From Amycolatopsis iheyensis (lineage in GTDB: Bacteria; Actinomycetota; Actinomycetes; Mycobacteriales; Pseudonocardiaceae), in the NCBI RefSeq assembly GCF_024703995.1, contig NZ_JAMXQV010000008.1:186001-250000 (forward strand): DNA of 64,000 nt, given 5' to 3'. Shown here piece after piece: positions 7,538 through 15,962 of this stretch; the stretch's first letter is position 1; every line of letters begins with the position of its first letter. Position numbers and translations under genes: made by a program. A model generated the notes under the pieces. It ran no database searches. It saw only the letters and a program-made list of their open reading frames with translations, and was not told the origin of the DNA.

Positions 7538-8130
7538 GAACCTTCACCGAGTCCGGCCGGCGGGCCCAGATCGTGCGTGCCGCCATCGTCGTGATCGCCG
7601 AGGCCGGGTACGCGAAGGCGTCGTTCAGCCGGATCGCGAAGCAGGCGGGCCTGTCGAGCACCGGCATGATCAGCTACCACTTCGCGGGCAAGGACGACCT
7701 GCTCGCGGCCTGCGTCACCGAGATCGAAGAGATCACCGGCGCGTTCATGCAGCCGCGCATCGACGCCGCCGTCGGTCATGTCGCGCAGCTGCGTGCCTAT
7801 GTCGAGTCGAACGTCGACCTCGTCGGTGAACACCCCACCGAGGTCCGGGCGCTCATCGACCTGGTCAAGAACGCCGGCTCGCGCAGCGAAAGCGTCTACG
7901 GGCGGCTCGCGCTGTTCGAAGAGCACTTCCGGACCGGGCAGGCGGCGGGTGCGTTCGGCCCGCTCGACGCCCGGACCACGGCACTCGCCTTCACCGCCGG
8001 CCTCGACGCCGTCGTCGCCACGGCGGCCGCGGCCGGCACCGGACCCGCCGAGCTCACGCGCATCGGGCGCGAGCTCGCCGACCTCTACGTGCGGGCGACC
8101 GCACCCGAAACCACTGGGGAACCCGAATGA
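7528..8130 (+). CDS. TetR-family regulator of the membrane protein/monooxygenase operon
   Basis: A 200-residue TetR protein with helix-turn-helix GYAKASFSRIAKQAGLSSTGMISYHFAGKDDL near residues 28-59 and a helical ligand domain. ATG 7528 is preferred to 7522 because the predicted transcription start coincides with it and there is no ribosome binding site. Its stop overlaps the next start as ATGA. Two operators around its own start imply control of the whole three-gene operon. Confidence 0.86.
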   Translation: MRARTFTESGRRAQIVRAAIVVIAEAGYAKASFSRIAKQAGLSSTGMISYHFAGKDDLLAACVTEIEEITGAFMQPRIDAAVGHVAQLRAYVESNVDLVGEHPTEVRALIDLVKNAGSRSESVYGRLALFEEHFRTGQAAGAFGPLDARTTALAFTAGLDAVVATAAAAGTGPAELTRIGRELADLYVRATAPETTGEPE

Positions 8131-8789
8131 TGATCGACGAAAAGCCCGCTCCCGACGCCGGACTGCGCCGGCTGGTCCGCGCCAACGTGCTGACCGTGGT
8201 GTTCGAAGTGGTCGTGCCGATGGCCTTGTTCTACGGCCTGCGCGCCGCCGGCGTCGGCCAGTGGTGGGCGCTGATGGCCGGCGTCCTGGTGGCCGCGCCG
8301 TACGTGCTGTGGACGATCGCGCGCAACCGCAAGGTCGACCTCGTCGCCCTGGTCACGCTGAGCGTGCTGGTGCTTTCGGTGGTGCTCGGCCTGCTCTCGG
8401 ACGACCCGCGCACGCTGGTCATCCGCGAGGGCTGGACCGCCGCGCTGGGTGGGGTGTTCGGCGCGTGGATGCTGGTCTCGGTGTTCGTCGGCCGGCCGGC
8501 GCAGCTGACGCTGGGCCGCACGATCGCCGAGGTCAAACGCGGCGCCGAGGGCGCGGACGCGTGGGTGTCGCGCTGGGACACCGACGCCCGCTTCCGGCGC
8601 GGCCTGCGGATCAACACCGCCGCCTGGGGCGCCGTGCTGTTCGCCGGCGCGGTGCTGCACATCGTGCTCGTCTACACGCTGCCGATCGACCTCATCGCGC
8701 TGGTCACCAACGTCGCGTGGTTCGGCGCGCTGGCCCTGCTGATCGGCTGGCACGTCTGGTACCTCCGCAAGGAGAACCTCGATGCCTGA
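8127..8789 (+). CDS. VC0807-family integral membrane protein
   Basis: A 220-residue polytopic membrane protein with about six hydrophobic helices. An Arg/Lys-rich region near residue 130-160 (GRPAQLTLGRTIAEVKRG, then SRWDTDARFRRGLR) matches the VC0807-like family seen beside TetR regulators in actinomycetes. The molecular function of that family is not established. It overlaps tetR by 4 nt and the monooxygenase by 8 nt, so all three are translationally coupled. Confidence 0.7.
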   Translation: MMIDEKPAPDAGLRRLVRANVLTVVFEVVVPMALFYGLRAAGVGQWWALMAGVLVAAPYVLWTIARNRKVDLVALVTLSVLVLSVVLGLLSDDPRTLVIREGWTAALGGVFGAWMLVSVFVGRPAQLTLGRTIAEVKRGAEGADAWVSRWDTDARFRRGLRINTAAWGAVLFAGAVLHIVLVYTLPIDLIALVTNVAWFGALALLIGWHVWYLRKENLDA

Positions 8790-10113
8790 CGTGCTGATCG
8801 CGGGAGCGGGCCCCACCGGCCTGCTCACCGCGTTCGAGCTGGAGCGCGCCGGCGTCGACGTGCTGGTCCTCGAACGCGACGCGGCGCCCGCCACGCAGTC
8901 GAAGGCCCTCGGCTTGCAGCCGCGGTCGGTCGAGGTGCTGGCCGACCGGGGCCTGCTCGCCGCGCTCGAACCGCACGTCCAGGCGAAGCTGCCCGCCGGG
9001 CACTTCTCGGGCGTCCCGATCGACTACACCGACCTGCCGACGTCCTTCCCGTACCAGCTCGGCGTGGAGCAGGCGCACGTCGCGGCGGCGATCGAGGCGC
9101 GGCTGCGCACCCCGGTCCGGCGCGGCGCGGGCGTCACCGCGGTGGTGCCGGACGACGAGGGCGTCACGATCACCGCGGGTGGGCGGGAGCACCGGGCCGG
9201 CTGGCTGGTCGCCGCGGACGGCGGGCACAGCACGGTGCGGAGCCTGCTCGGCGCCGCGTTCCCCGGCCGCGCGGCGCGGATCTCGCTCGTCGTCGCCGAC
9301 GTCACCCTGGCAGCCAAGCCCGCCGGCCTGGCCGACGCCTGGTCGCTGCCGGCCGGAGCTTCGGGCTACCTGCTGCCGCTGTCCGGCGGCCGCTACCGCA
9401 CGATCGTCTTCGGCGAGGAGCAGCAGAAACTCGGCCGCGACGAGCCGGTCACCACCGAAGAGGTGCAGCGGGCGCTGACCAACGCGCACGGACCGGGGCT
9501 CGAAGTGGGTGAGGTGCTGTGGGCGTCGCGCTTCGGCGACGCGTCTCGTCAGCTGGAGCACTACCGCCACGGCCGGGTGCTGTTCGCCGGCGACGCCGCG
9601 CACATCCACCTCCCGGTCGGCGGGCAGGGGCTCAACCTCGGCCTGCAGGACGCGGTGAACCTCGGCTGGAAGCTGGCCGCGACGGTCCGCGGCACGGCGC
9701 CGGCCGGCCTGCTCGACAGCTACCACGACGAGCGCCACCCGGTGGCCGCCCGCGTGCTGGTCAGCACCCGCGCCCAGGCGGTGCTCGGCGTGCCCGACCC
9801 GGACGCGGCCGCCGTGCGGGAGGTCGTCACCGGGCTGCTGGCCGTCCCCGAGGCGCGCCGCGCGGTCGCGGCGGAGCTGTCGGGCCTCGGGGTGACCTAC
9901 CCGGGGATCACCGGCCGGGCCACCGACGTCCCGGCGAGCGCCGACGGCCGCGCCGTGCTGGTGGGCGCGGCCGTGCCGCCGGGCTGGGCCGGGCGAGTCG
10001 AGGGCCGAGAGGGGGCGGCACCTCGGCTCGTCCGGCCCGACGGGTACGTCGCGTGGGCCGGCGGCCCGGGCCTGGAGGAGGCACTGCACCGCTGGCTCGG
10101 CGCCTCCGCGTAG
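8782..10113 (+). CDS. FAD-dependent aromatic-ring monooxygenase
   Basis: A 443-residue flavoprotein of the p-hydroxybenzoate hydroxylase class, using FAD, NAD(P)H and O2 to hydroxylate aromatic or polyketide substrates. It shows the dinucleotide motif GAGPTG at residues 7-12, the DG motif AADGGHSTVR near residue 150, and the FAD-ribityl motif GDAAHIHLPVGGQGLN near residue 270. The C-terminal domain is shorter than in the longest relatives, and the substrate is not inferable. AAGGAG lies before the ATG inside the preceding gene. A TetR repressor at the operon head suggests a detoxification or resistance role. Confidence 0.88.
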   Translation: MPDVLIAGAGPTGLLTAFELERAGVDVLVLERDAAPATQSKALGLQPRSVEVLADRGLLAALEPHVQAKLPAGHFSGVPIDYTDLPTSFPYQLGVEQAHVAAAIEARLRTPVRRGAGVTAVVPDDEGVTITAGGREHRAGWLVAADGGHSTVRSLLGAAFPGRAARISLVVADVTLAAKPAGLADAWSLPAGASGYLLPLSGGRYRTIVFGEEQQKLGRDEPVTTEEVQRALTNAHGPGLEVGEVLWASRFGDASRQLEHYRHGRVLFAGDAAHIHLPVGGQGLNLGLQDAVNLGWKLAATVRGTAPAGLLDSYHDERHPVAARVLVSTRAQAVLGVPDPDAAAVREVVTGLLAVPEARRAVAAELSGLGVTYPGITGRATDVPASADGRAVLVGAAVPPGWAGRVEGREGAAPRLVRPDGYVAWAGGPGLEEALHRWLGASA

Positions 10114-10120
10114 CCGGCCA

Positions 10121-10209
10121 AAGCGCCCCAATGTGGCCTTGGTTGCGTCAGACGCACCCAATGTGGCCTTCGGTGCGTCTGACGCACCGAAGGCCACATT
10201 GGGGCGCTT
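10121..10209. repeat. Dispersed double-palindrome element, copy 1
   Basis: An 89-nt element whose outer arms AAGCGCCCCAATGTGGCCTT (10121-10140) and its exact complement (10190-10209) form a 20-bp stem. Inside is a second AATGTGGCCTT that can pair with the same 3' arm, plus two TGCGTC-N-GACGCA hairpins. It lies between the convergent monooxygenase and glnD genes and can serve both as a terminator. Copies 2 and 3 lie at 48976-49064 and 53934-54020. Confidence 0.85.
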
Positions 10210-10222
10210 GAAACCGGCGGGG

Positions 10223-12538
10223 TCAGGAAGCCGCGGCCAGCACCGCCTGTTCCACTTCGCGGCGCCAGCCCGGCTCGATCCGGCCGCCTCGCGGTGTCAC
10301 CGCGAACGAGTCCACCACCGCGCCGCCCAAGGTCGATGCCTTTGCCCAGCGGACCTCCGCGTCGCAGCGGCGCAACGCGCCCGCCACCCGGAACAGCAGG
10401 CCGATCCGGTCGGCGGCGCGCAGTTCGAGGACCACCGTGTCGGGGCCGGTCGTCTCGTCGTCGAACCAGACGATCTTCGGGGCGACCGGGGCCGCGGCCG
10501 GTGAGCCGTAGTCGCGTTCCTTCGCCGCCAGGCGCTGGGTCAGCGGCAGCGTCCCGGCCACGGCGCGGGCGAACTGCTCGCGCAGCAGCGTCGCGTCCGG
10601 CAGGGAGCCGAACTTCGGGGACGCCGTGAAGACACCGGCCCGGCCGCCGTCGTGGCCGCGCAGCACCGCCGAATGCACTTCCAGTGAGTTCAGCGCGAGC
10701 ACGCCCGCGGCCGGGGCCAGGAGCTCCGCGCGCGCCGGAACCGCCAGCAGCACCGTGACGACCTTGCCGTGCGAGCTGATCCGGATCTGCCCCGTGCCCG
10801 AGGCCACGGCCTGCGCGACGAGCTCACGCTGGTCGTCGTCCATCGGCTCGGGTGCGGTGAACCCCTTGCCGTGCAGCACTTCCTCGCAGCCGGTGACCAG
10901 CTCGGCCAGCAGCCGCGCCTTCCAGTCCGTCCAGACGCCGGGGCCGGTCGCCAGCGAGTCGGCCCGGGTCAGCGCGTGCAGCAGCTCGACCAGGACGATG
11001 TCGCTGTCCAGGGTCTTCACCACCCGCGACACCGTCGCCGGCTCACTGATGTCGCGGCGGGTCGCGGTGTGCGGCAGCAGCAGGTGGTGGCGGACCATCG
11101 CCGACACCGTGGCGACGTCGGCCGGACGCAGCCCGAGCCGGGCCGCGACCTGGGCGGAGATCTTGGCGCCCAGCTCCGAGTGGTCTGCGTCGCGGCCCTT
11201 GCCGATGTCGTGCAGCAGCGCGCCGATGAGCAGCAGGTCCGGCCGCGACACCGTGGTGGTCAGCTTCGCCGCCTCGACGCAGGTGCGCACGAGGTGCCGG
11301 TCGACCGTCCACTGGTGCACGGGCGAGCGCGGCGGCAGGTCGCGGACCGCGCCCCACTCGGGGAACAGCCGCGCCCACAGCCCGGTCCGATCGAGCGACT
11401 CGACCGCGTCGACCAGGCCCTCCCCCGCGCCGAGCAGCTCCACCAGCGCGTTGACGGCGTCGGCCGGCCACGGCGCGCGTAGCTCCGGCGCCGACTCCGC
11501 CAGGGTCTTGAGCGTGCCTAGCGCGATCGGCTTCCCGGTCCGCGCCGACGCGGCGGCCACCCGCAACAGCAGCGCCGGGTCCTTCGCGGGGACGGCGTCG
11601 CGAGCGAGCGCGACCTCGTTCCCGTGCAGGACAACGCCTTCCGCGAGCGGCGTGCGGGACGGCCGCCGCCCGAACCGCGGCTTCGGCGGCTCCACAGTGG
11701 ACCGGAGGGCGACGTCGAGCGCGTACGCGATCGCACGGCCCGCGCCGGAAAGCTTGCGGGCCAGGGTGAACCGGTCGCCGAACCCGAGCTCGGCGGCGAC
11801 CAGCTCGGCCTCCGGCGCGGCCAGGACGTCCCGTTCGCGCCGGATCTCCCGCCGCAGTTCGGTGCGGACGTCGAGCAGGAGTTCCTTCGCCTCCAGGAGT
11901 TCTTCGCCGGGCCGCGCGGTCAGCTGTGCGGCGGCCAGCGCCTCCAGGACGGCGAAGTCCCGCAGCCCGCCCCGGCCGTGCTTGAGGTCGGGTTCGGCGG
12001 ACTGCGCGATCTCACCGCTGCGAGCCCAGCGCTGCCGGACCGACGCCGTCATGTCCGGGATCTGCTTGCGCGCGGTGCGGCGCCACTGGTCCCGTGCCGC
12101 GGAAACCAGCCGGCCGCTCAGCTCGGCGTTCCCGGCGAGGTGCCGGGCGTCGAGCAGTCCCATGGCAACCCGAAGGTCTTCCGAAGCGACCTTCAGCGCT
12201 TCGCCGGGTGTGCGGACCGAGTGGTCCAGCCCGACTTTCGCGTCCCACAAGGGATACCAGAGCGCGTCCGCGATCTCGCCGACGCCGCTGTTGCCGTTGT
12301 GCACCAGCAGCAGGTCGAGATCGGAGAAGGGCACCAGCTCCCGGCGGCCGAGCCCGCCCACGGCGACCAGCGCGACACCCGGTTCCGCGGTGTCGACGCC
12401 GGCCGCCGAGGCTCCCCTGCCCAGCCAGAACTCGTAGAGGTCGACCAGGGCCGCCCGCAACGCGGACGCCCCCAGCCTCCCGTGCCTGCCCTCGAGCAAG
12501 CGCTCGGTGGCCTTGACCAGTTCGCCCCCGTCGGCCAT
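10223..12538 (-). CDS. glnD: PII nucleotidyltransferase and PII-removing enzyme GlnD
   Basis: A 771-residue bifunctional enzyme that attaches and removes a nucleotide on the T-loop tyrosine of PII. In actinomycetes the modification is known to be adenylylation. Visible parts are the nucleotidyltransferase domain with GGLGRRELVPFSDLDL (61-76; acidic residues 73 and 75), an HD hydrolase domain with LLHDIGKGRDADH in the middle third, and two C-terminal ACT domains for sensing glutamine. It is shorter than the enterobacterial enzyme (about 890). It lies 10 nt after glnB and ends the amt-glnB-glnD operon. Confidence 0.94.
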   Translation of the reverse strand: MADGGELVKATERLLEGRHGRLGASALRAALVDLYEFWLGRGASAAGVDTAEPGVALVAVGGLGRRELVPFSDLDLLLVHNGNSGVGEIADALWYPLWDAKVGLDHSVRTPGEALKVASEDLRVAMGLLDARHLAGNAELSGRLVSAARDQWRRTARKQIPDMTASVRQRWARSGEIAQSAEPDLKHGRGGLRDFAVLEALAAAQLTARPGEELLEAKELLLDVRTELRREIRRERDVLAAPEAELVAAELGFGDRFTLARKLSGAGRAIAYALDVALRSTVEPPKPRFGRRPSRTPLAEGVVLHGNEVALARDAVPAKDPALLLRVAAASARTGKPIALGTLKTLAESAPELRAPWPADAVNALVELLGAGEGLVDAVESLDRTGLWARLFPEWGAVRDLPPRSPVHQWTVDRHLVRTCVEAAKLTTTVSRPDLLLIGALLHDIGKGRDADHSELGAKISAQVAARLGLRPADVATVSAMVRHHLLLPHTATRRDISEPATVSRVVKTLDSDIVLVELLHALTRADSLATGPGVWTDWKARLLAELVTGCEEVLHGKGFTAPEPMDDDQRELVAQAVASGTGQIRISSHGKVVTVLLAVPARAELLAPAAGVLALNSLEVHSAVLRGHDGGRAGVFTASPKFGSLPDATLLREQFARAVAGTLPLTQRLAAKERDYGSPAAAPVAPKIVWFDDETTGPDTVVLELRAADRIGLLFRVAGALRRCDAEVRWAKASTLGGAVVDSFAVTPRGGRIEPGWRREVEQAVLAAAS

Positions 12539-12548
12539 CCCGGACGCC

Positions 12549-12887
12549 CTAGAGCGCGTCCGTGCCGCGCTCGCCGGTCCGTACCCGGATCACCGTCTCG
12601 ACCGGGGTCACCCACACCTTGCCGTCGCCGATCTTGCCGGTGTGCGCGGCCGCGGTGATGGCCTCGAGGACCTTCTCCACGTTGGTGTCGTCGGTGACGA
12701 CCTCGATCTTCAGCTTGGCCACGAAGTCCACCGAGTACTCCGCACCGCGGTAGACCTCGGTGTGGCCCTTCTGCCGGCCGTAGCCCTGGACTTCGCTGAC
12801 CGTCATGCCCAGCACGCCCAGCTGCTCCAGCGCGGAGCGGACGTCGTCGAGCGTGAACGGCTTGACAATCGCCGTGATGAGCTTCAT
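12549..12887 (-). CDS. glnB: PII nitrogen signalling protein (GlnB/GlnK)
   Basis: A 112-residue PII trimer subunit, full length. The T-loop carries YRGAEYSVDF with the modifiable Tyr51, and the C-terminal signature TGKIGDGKVWV follows. It binds ATP/ADP and 2-oxoglutarate and, when unmodified, blocks the ammonium channel. Its start overlaps the amt stop by 4 nt, the usual coupling of a GlnK-type PII to its channel. Calling it glnB or glnK is a matter of convention. Confidence 0.95.
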   Translation of the reverse strand: MKLITAIVKPFTLDDVRSALEQLGVLGMTVSEVQGYGRQKGHTEVYRGAEYSVDFVAKLKIEVVTDDTNVEKVLEAITAAAHTGKIGDGKVWVTPVETVIRVRTGERGTDAL

Positions 12888-14272
12888 GCCTTGCTCTCCT
12901 CGAGTTTCGCGGGGCCGGTGGCGGACTTGACCGGGATGATCGTCGGCTGGCCGAGACCGCCACCCGACCCGGTGAAGTCGTACGCGCTCTCCGCGTGCTG
13001 GGCCTCGTCGATGCCGGTGACCTCGTCCTCGGTGCTGACGCGGAAGCCGCCCGCCTTCTTGATCGCGAACCCGATGATGAAGGACAGGACGAAGGAGTAC
13101 GCGAGCACCGCACCGGCGGCCGCGGCCTGACGACCCAGCTGGGTGAACCCGCCGCCGTAGAACAGGCCGTCGGCGCCGAGCGCGTTGACGCTGGTGGTGC
13201 CGAAGAAGCCGATCAGCAGCGTGCCGACGATGCCGCCGACCAGGTGGACGCCCACGACGTCGAGCGAGTCGTCGAAGCCGAACTTGAACTTGAGCGAGAT
13301 GGCCAGCGCGCAGACCGCGCCGGCGATGAGGCCGATCGCGATGGCGCCGAGCGGGCTCACGAAACCACACGCCGGGGTGATGGCGACGAGGCCGGCGACC
13401 GCGCCGGACGCCGCGCCGAGGGTGGTCGGCTTGCCGAACTTGAGCTGCTCGACCACCAGCCAGCCCAGCACCGCCGCGGCGGTGGCGACCGTCGTGTTGG
13501 TGAACGCGACGGCGGCGAGGTCGTTGGCGGCCAGCGCCGAACCCGCGTTGAAGCCGTACCAGCCGAACCACAGCAGGGACGCGCCGAGCAGCACGAAGGG
13601 CACGTTGTGCGGGCGGCCGGTGTCCTTCGGCCAGCCCTTGCGCTTGCCGAGCACGATCGCCAGGGCGAGGCCCGCGGCGCCGGCGTTGATGTGGACCGCG
13701 GTGCCACCGGCGAAGTCGAGTGCCTTGAGGTTGTTGGCGATCCAGCCGCCGACGGAGTTCTCGCCCATGAAGCCGTTGAAGGAGAACACCCAGTGCGCGA
13801 CCGGGAAGTACACGACCGTCACCCAGATGACGACGAACAGCGTCCAGCCCCAGAACTTGGCGCGGTCGGCGATGGCGCCGGAGATCAGCGCGGGGGTGAT
13901 GATGGCGAACATCAGCTGGAACATGACGAACGCGAGCACCGGCAGCGCGTCGGTGCCGGGCCAGGCCACGGCGGGCGCGGAGTCGGTGGCGGCGACCGCG
14001 AAGCCGGCGAGCTTCCCGAAGGTGTTCTCCAAGCCGGCGAAGCTGAAGTTACCGACCAGGCCGCCGAAAGCGTCGTCTCCGAAGGACATCGAGAAGCCGT
14101 ACAGGGCCCACAGCACCCCCACCACGGCCAGCGCGATGAAGTTCATCATCAGCATGTTCAAGACGCTCTTCGCGCGGACCATGCCGCCGTAGAAGAACGC
14201 CAATCCCGGTGTCATGAGCATGACCAGCGCGGCGCTGGCCAGTACCCATGCGGTGTCTCCTGCGTTCAGCAC
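12884..14272 (-). CDS. amt: Ammonium channel Amt
   Basis: A 462-residue membrane channel with about eleven helices. The conserved motifs MVRAKSVLNMLMMN, FPVAHWVFS (first pore histidine) and VGVHLVGGIVG (second pore histidine) are present. The cytoplasmic C-terminal tail is somewhat long and Gly/Ser-rich. It heads the amt-glnB-glnD operon. The upstream region carries a sequence with GlnR-box spacing, so induction under nitrogen limitation is expected. Confidence 0.95.
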   Translation of the reverse strand: MLNAGDTAWVLASAALVMLMTPGLAFFYGGMVRAKSVLNMLMMNFIALAVVGVLWALYGFSMSFGDDAFGGLVGNFSFAGLENTFGKLAGFAVAATDSAPAVAWPGTDALPVLAFVMFQLMFAIITPALISGAIADRAKFWGWTLFVVIWVTVVYFPVAHWVFSFNGFMGENSVGGWIANNLKALDFAGGTAVHINAGAAGLALAIVLGKRKGWPKDTGRPHNVPFVLLGASLLWFGWYGFNAGSALAANDLAAVAFTNTTVATAAAVLGWLVVEQLKFGKPTTLGAASGAVAGLVAITPACGFVSPLGAIAIGLIAGAVCALAISLKFKFGFDDSLDVVGVHLVGGIVGTLLIGFFGTTSVNALGADGLFYGGGFTQLGRQAAAAGAVLAYSFVLSFIIGFAIKKAGGFRVSTEDEVTGIDEAQHAESAYDFTGSGGGLGQPTIIPVKSATGPAKLEESKA

Positions 14273-14323
14273 ATCGTCCTCCCGTGCCCTGGGTCTCCTG
14301 CGTTGGCAGTTTTGGCGCGCGGT

Positions 14324-14361
14324 GTTTCACGGGGCGGCGTGAGACGTTTCACCCGCGTGAA
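14324..14361 (-). promoter_or_regulatory. Putative GlnR box upstream of amt
   Basis: Read on the minus strand: TTCAC-N6-GAAAC-N6-CGCCG-N6-GAAAC, with the two GAAAC elements exactly 22 nt apart as in the established actinomycete GlnR consensus. The third element is degenerate. A further GAAAC-N6-GTAAC lies at 14378-14393. The position, 50-120 nt before the amt start, fits activation by GlnR. Confidence 0.6.
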
Positions 14362-14446
14362 CTGTCCGCACCGGGTTGTTACGGGCAGGTTTCCCGGGAG
14401 GCGTCCTGGAGTGTCCGGTTGCGTTACGTCGTGGTCGAATATCACC

Positions 14447-15298
14447 ATGACCTCGAGTGACCACGGGAATGACCCACTGCCACCGCGGGTCGTGGAAGCG
14501 TTGCGCTGTTCGGTGTGCGGGGCGCTGCTGATGGGTGTCGATCGCACGCTGCGTTGCGAGGAGGGCCACTCGTTCGATCTAGCCCGCCAGGGGTACGTGA
14601 ACCTGTTGCACGCGCGAATCCCGGCCGGGACGGCGGACACGGCGCCGATGGTGGCCGCGCGCGCAGACTTCCTGGCGGCGGGCGCGTACCGCCCGCTGGC
14701 GGAGGAGCTGGCCCGCGTCTGCGCGGAGTCGGAGGGCCTGGTGATCGACGCGGGCGCCGGGACGGGGTACTACCTGGCGCACATCCTGGACGCGGCCCCG
14801 GCGGCGACCGGCCTGGCCCTGGACGTCTCGGCGGTGGCCCTGCGCCGCGCGGCCCGCGCCCACCCGCGGCTCGGCGCGGCTGTGTGGAACCTGTGGGAGC
14901 GGTGGCCGCTGGGCGACGAGGTGGCGTCGACCGTGGTGAACGTCTTCGCGCCGCGCAACGGGCCGGAGTTCCACCGCGTCCTCCGCCCCGGCGGCCTGCT
15001 GGCGGTCGCGTCGCCCGCACCCGACCACCTGCGCGAGCTGGGCGACCTGGTCCTGGCGGTGGCCGACCGCAAGGAGGAGCGCCTGGACGGCACGCTCGGC
15101 GAGTACTTCGCCCGCACGAGCCGCACGGCGGTCCGCCGGACGACGGTGCTGCCGCCGGACCAGGTCCGCCAGGCGGTCGCGATGGGCCCGGCGGGCCATC
15201 ACCTCGACAAGGGCGGCCGCCGGGAACGGCTGGCGGCGATCAGCGAGGCGCAAGAGGTGACGGTGTCGTTCACGATCTCCACCTACCGCAGGCTGTGA
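14447..15298 (+). CDS. RlmA-type 23S rRNA (guanine-N1) methyltransferase
   Basis: A 283-residue SAM-dependent methyltransferase. The N-terminal zinc knuckle is Cys21, Cys24, Cys37 and His41, followed by GYVNLL, a hallmark of the RlmA family. The SAM loop VIDAGAGTGYYL is near residue 100 and NVFAPRNGPEF in the catalytic half. Relatives methylate G745 or G748 in helix 35 of 23S rRNA; the second class (TlrB-like) gives resistance to tylosin-type macrolides. Which guanine is modified cannot be told here. It is divergent from amt with a 174-nt shared intergenic region. Confidence 0.85.
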   Translation: MTSSDHGNDPLPPRVVEALRCSVCGALLMGVDRTLRCEEGHSFDLARQGYVNLLHARIPAGTADTAPMVAARADFLAAGAYRPLAEELARVCAESEGLVIDAGAGTGYYLAHILDAAPAATGLALDVSAVALRRAARAHPRLGAAVWNLWERWPLGDEVASTVVNVFAPRNGPEFHRVLRPGGLLAVASPAPDHLRELGDLVLAVADRKEERLDGTLGEYFARTSRTAVRRTTVLPPDQVRQAVAMGPAGHHLDKGGRRERLAAISEAQEVTVSFTISTYRRL

Positions 15299-15324
15299 CG
15301 GAGGGCGTCTGCGACGCTGGAGCC

Positions 15325-15957
15325 GTGAAACCCGACTGGACCGCCCCGGCGACCCTCCTCGCGGACGCGGAGTGGGTCCGGTCCCGCATCGGCGGCGCGG
15401 CGAAGCTCTACGGCTGCGCCCGGCCGGAAGTGCTCGGGACGATCTGGTGGTACTCGCTGTCGTCGGTCCTGGTGGCGCCGGCGCTCGAAAACCTGGTCAC
15501 CGCGACGGAGCCCCTCGCCGACCCTTCGCTGGCCGCCATCGAACTCGACCTCCTCGCCGACGGCCGGTTCCTCGGCGCGCGGTCCACCCGCGCCCTCGCC
15601 GGCGGCCTGCCCGAGCTCGGCGCCGCGTTCGGTGCGGCGCTCGGCACCGCCATCGCCACCATCGCCGCCGTCACCGGGGCCCGGGAACGGGCACTCGGCG
15701 CCATCGCCACGGACTCCCTCGGCAACCGGCTCCTCTGGACCCCCGACCCCGAACGGGCCATGGCGCTCGCCGAGCCGCTGGTCGCCGCGATCGGCCTGGA
15801 TCTGCCGAAGCCGCGCTTCGTGCGCGTCGGCCGCACGCCCGCCGTGCGCCGGGCGTCGTGCTGCCTCATCTACGAAGTCGGCAACCCGAAGTGCGTGAGC
15901 TGCCCGCGTCAGACACCGGCCGAGCGCGAAGCACGTCTGCGCGCCGCGCTCGGCTGA
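15325..15957 (+). CDS. FhuF-like 2Fe-2S ferric-siderophore reductase
   Basis: A 210-residue protein whose C-terminus carries CC-x10-C-xx-C (Cys179, Cys180, Cys190, Cys193), the unusual 2Fe-2S ligand set of the FhuF group. FhuF proteins reduce ferric siderophores in the cytosol. The N-terminal two thirds is helical without other motifs. The GTG start at 15325 lies 26 nt after the methyltransferase stop. No siderophore uptake genes are adjacent, so the partner is unknown. Confidence 0.75.
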   Translation: MKPDWTAPATLLADAEWVRSRIGGAAKLYGCARPEVLGTIWWYSLSSVLVAPALENLVTATEPLADPSLAAIELDLLADGRFLGARSTRALAGGLPELGAAFGAALGTAIATIAAVTGARERALGAIATDSLGNRLLWTPDPERAMALAEPLVAAIGLDLPKPRFVRVGRTPAVRRASCCLIYEVGNPKCVSCPRQTPAEREARLRAALG

Positions 15958-15962
15958 GCTGC

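Noticed and set aside
10121..10209. Small ORF reading MWPWLRQTHPMWPS through the palindromic elements
   Set aside because: Differences between copies change amino acids (Leu/Gln) but keep the base pairing, so structure and not coding is conserved.
12549..13571. 340-residue protein containing PII at its end
   Set aside because: The upstream portion is a frame shadow of amt; PII starts at 12887 with the canonical MKLITAIVKPF.
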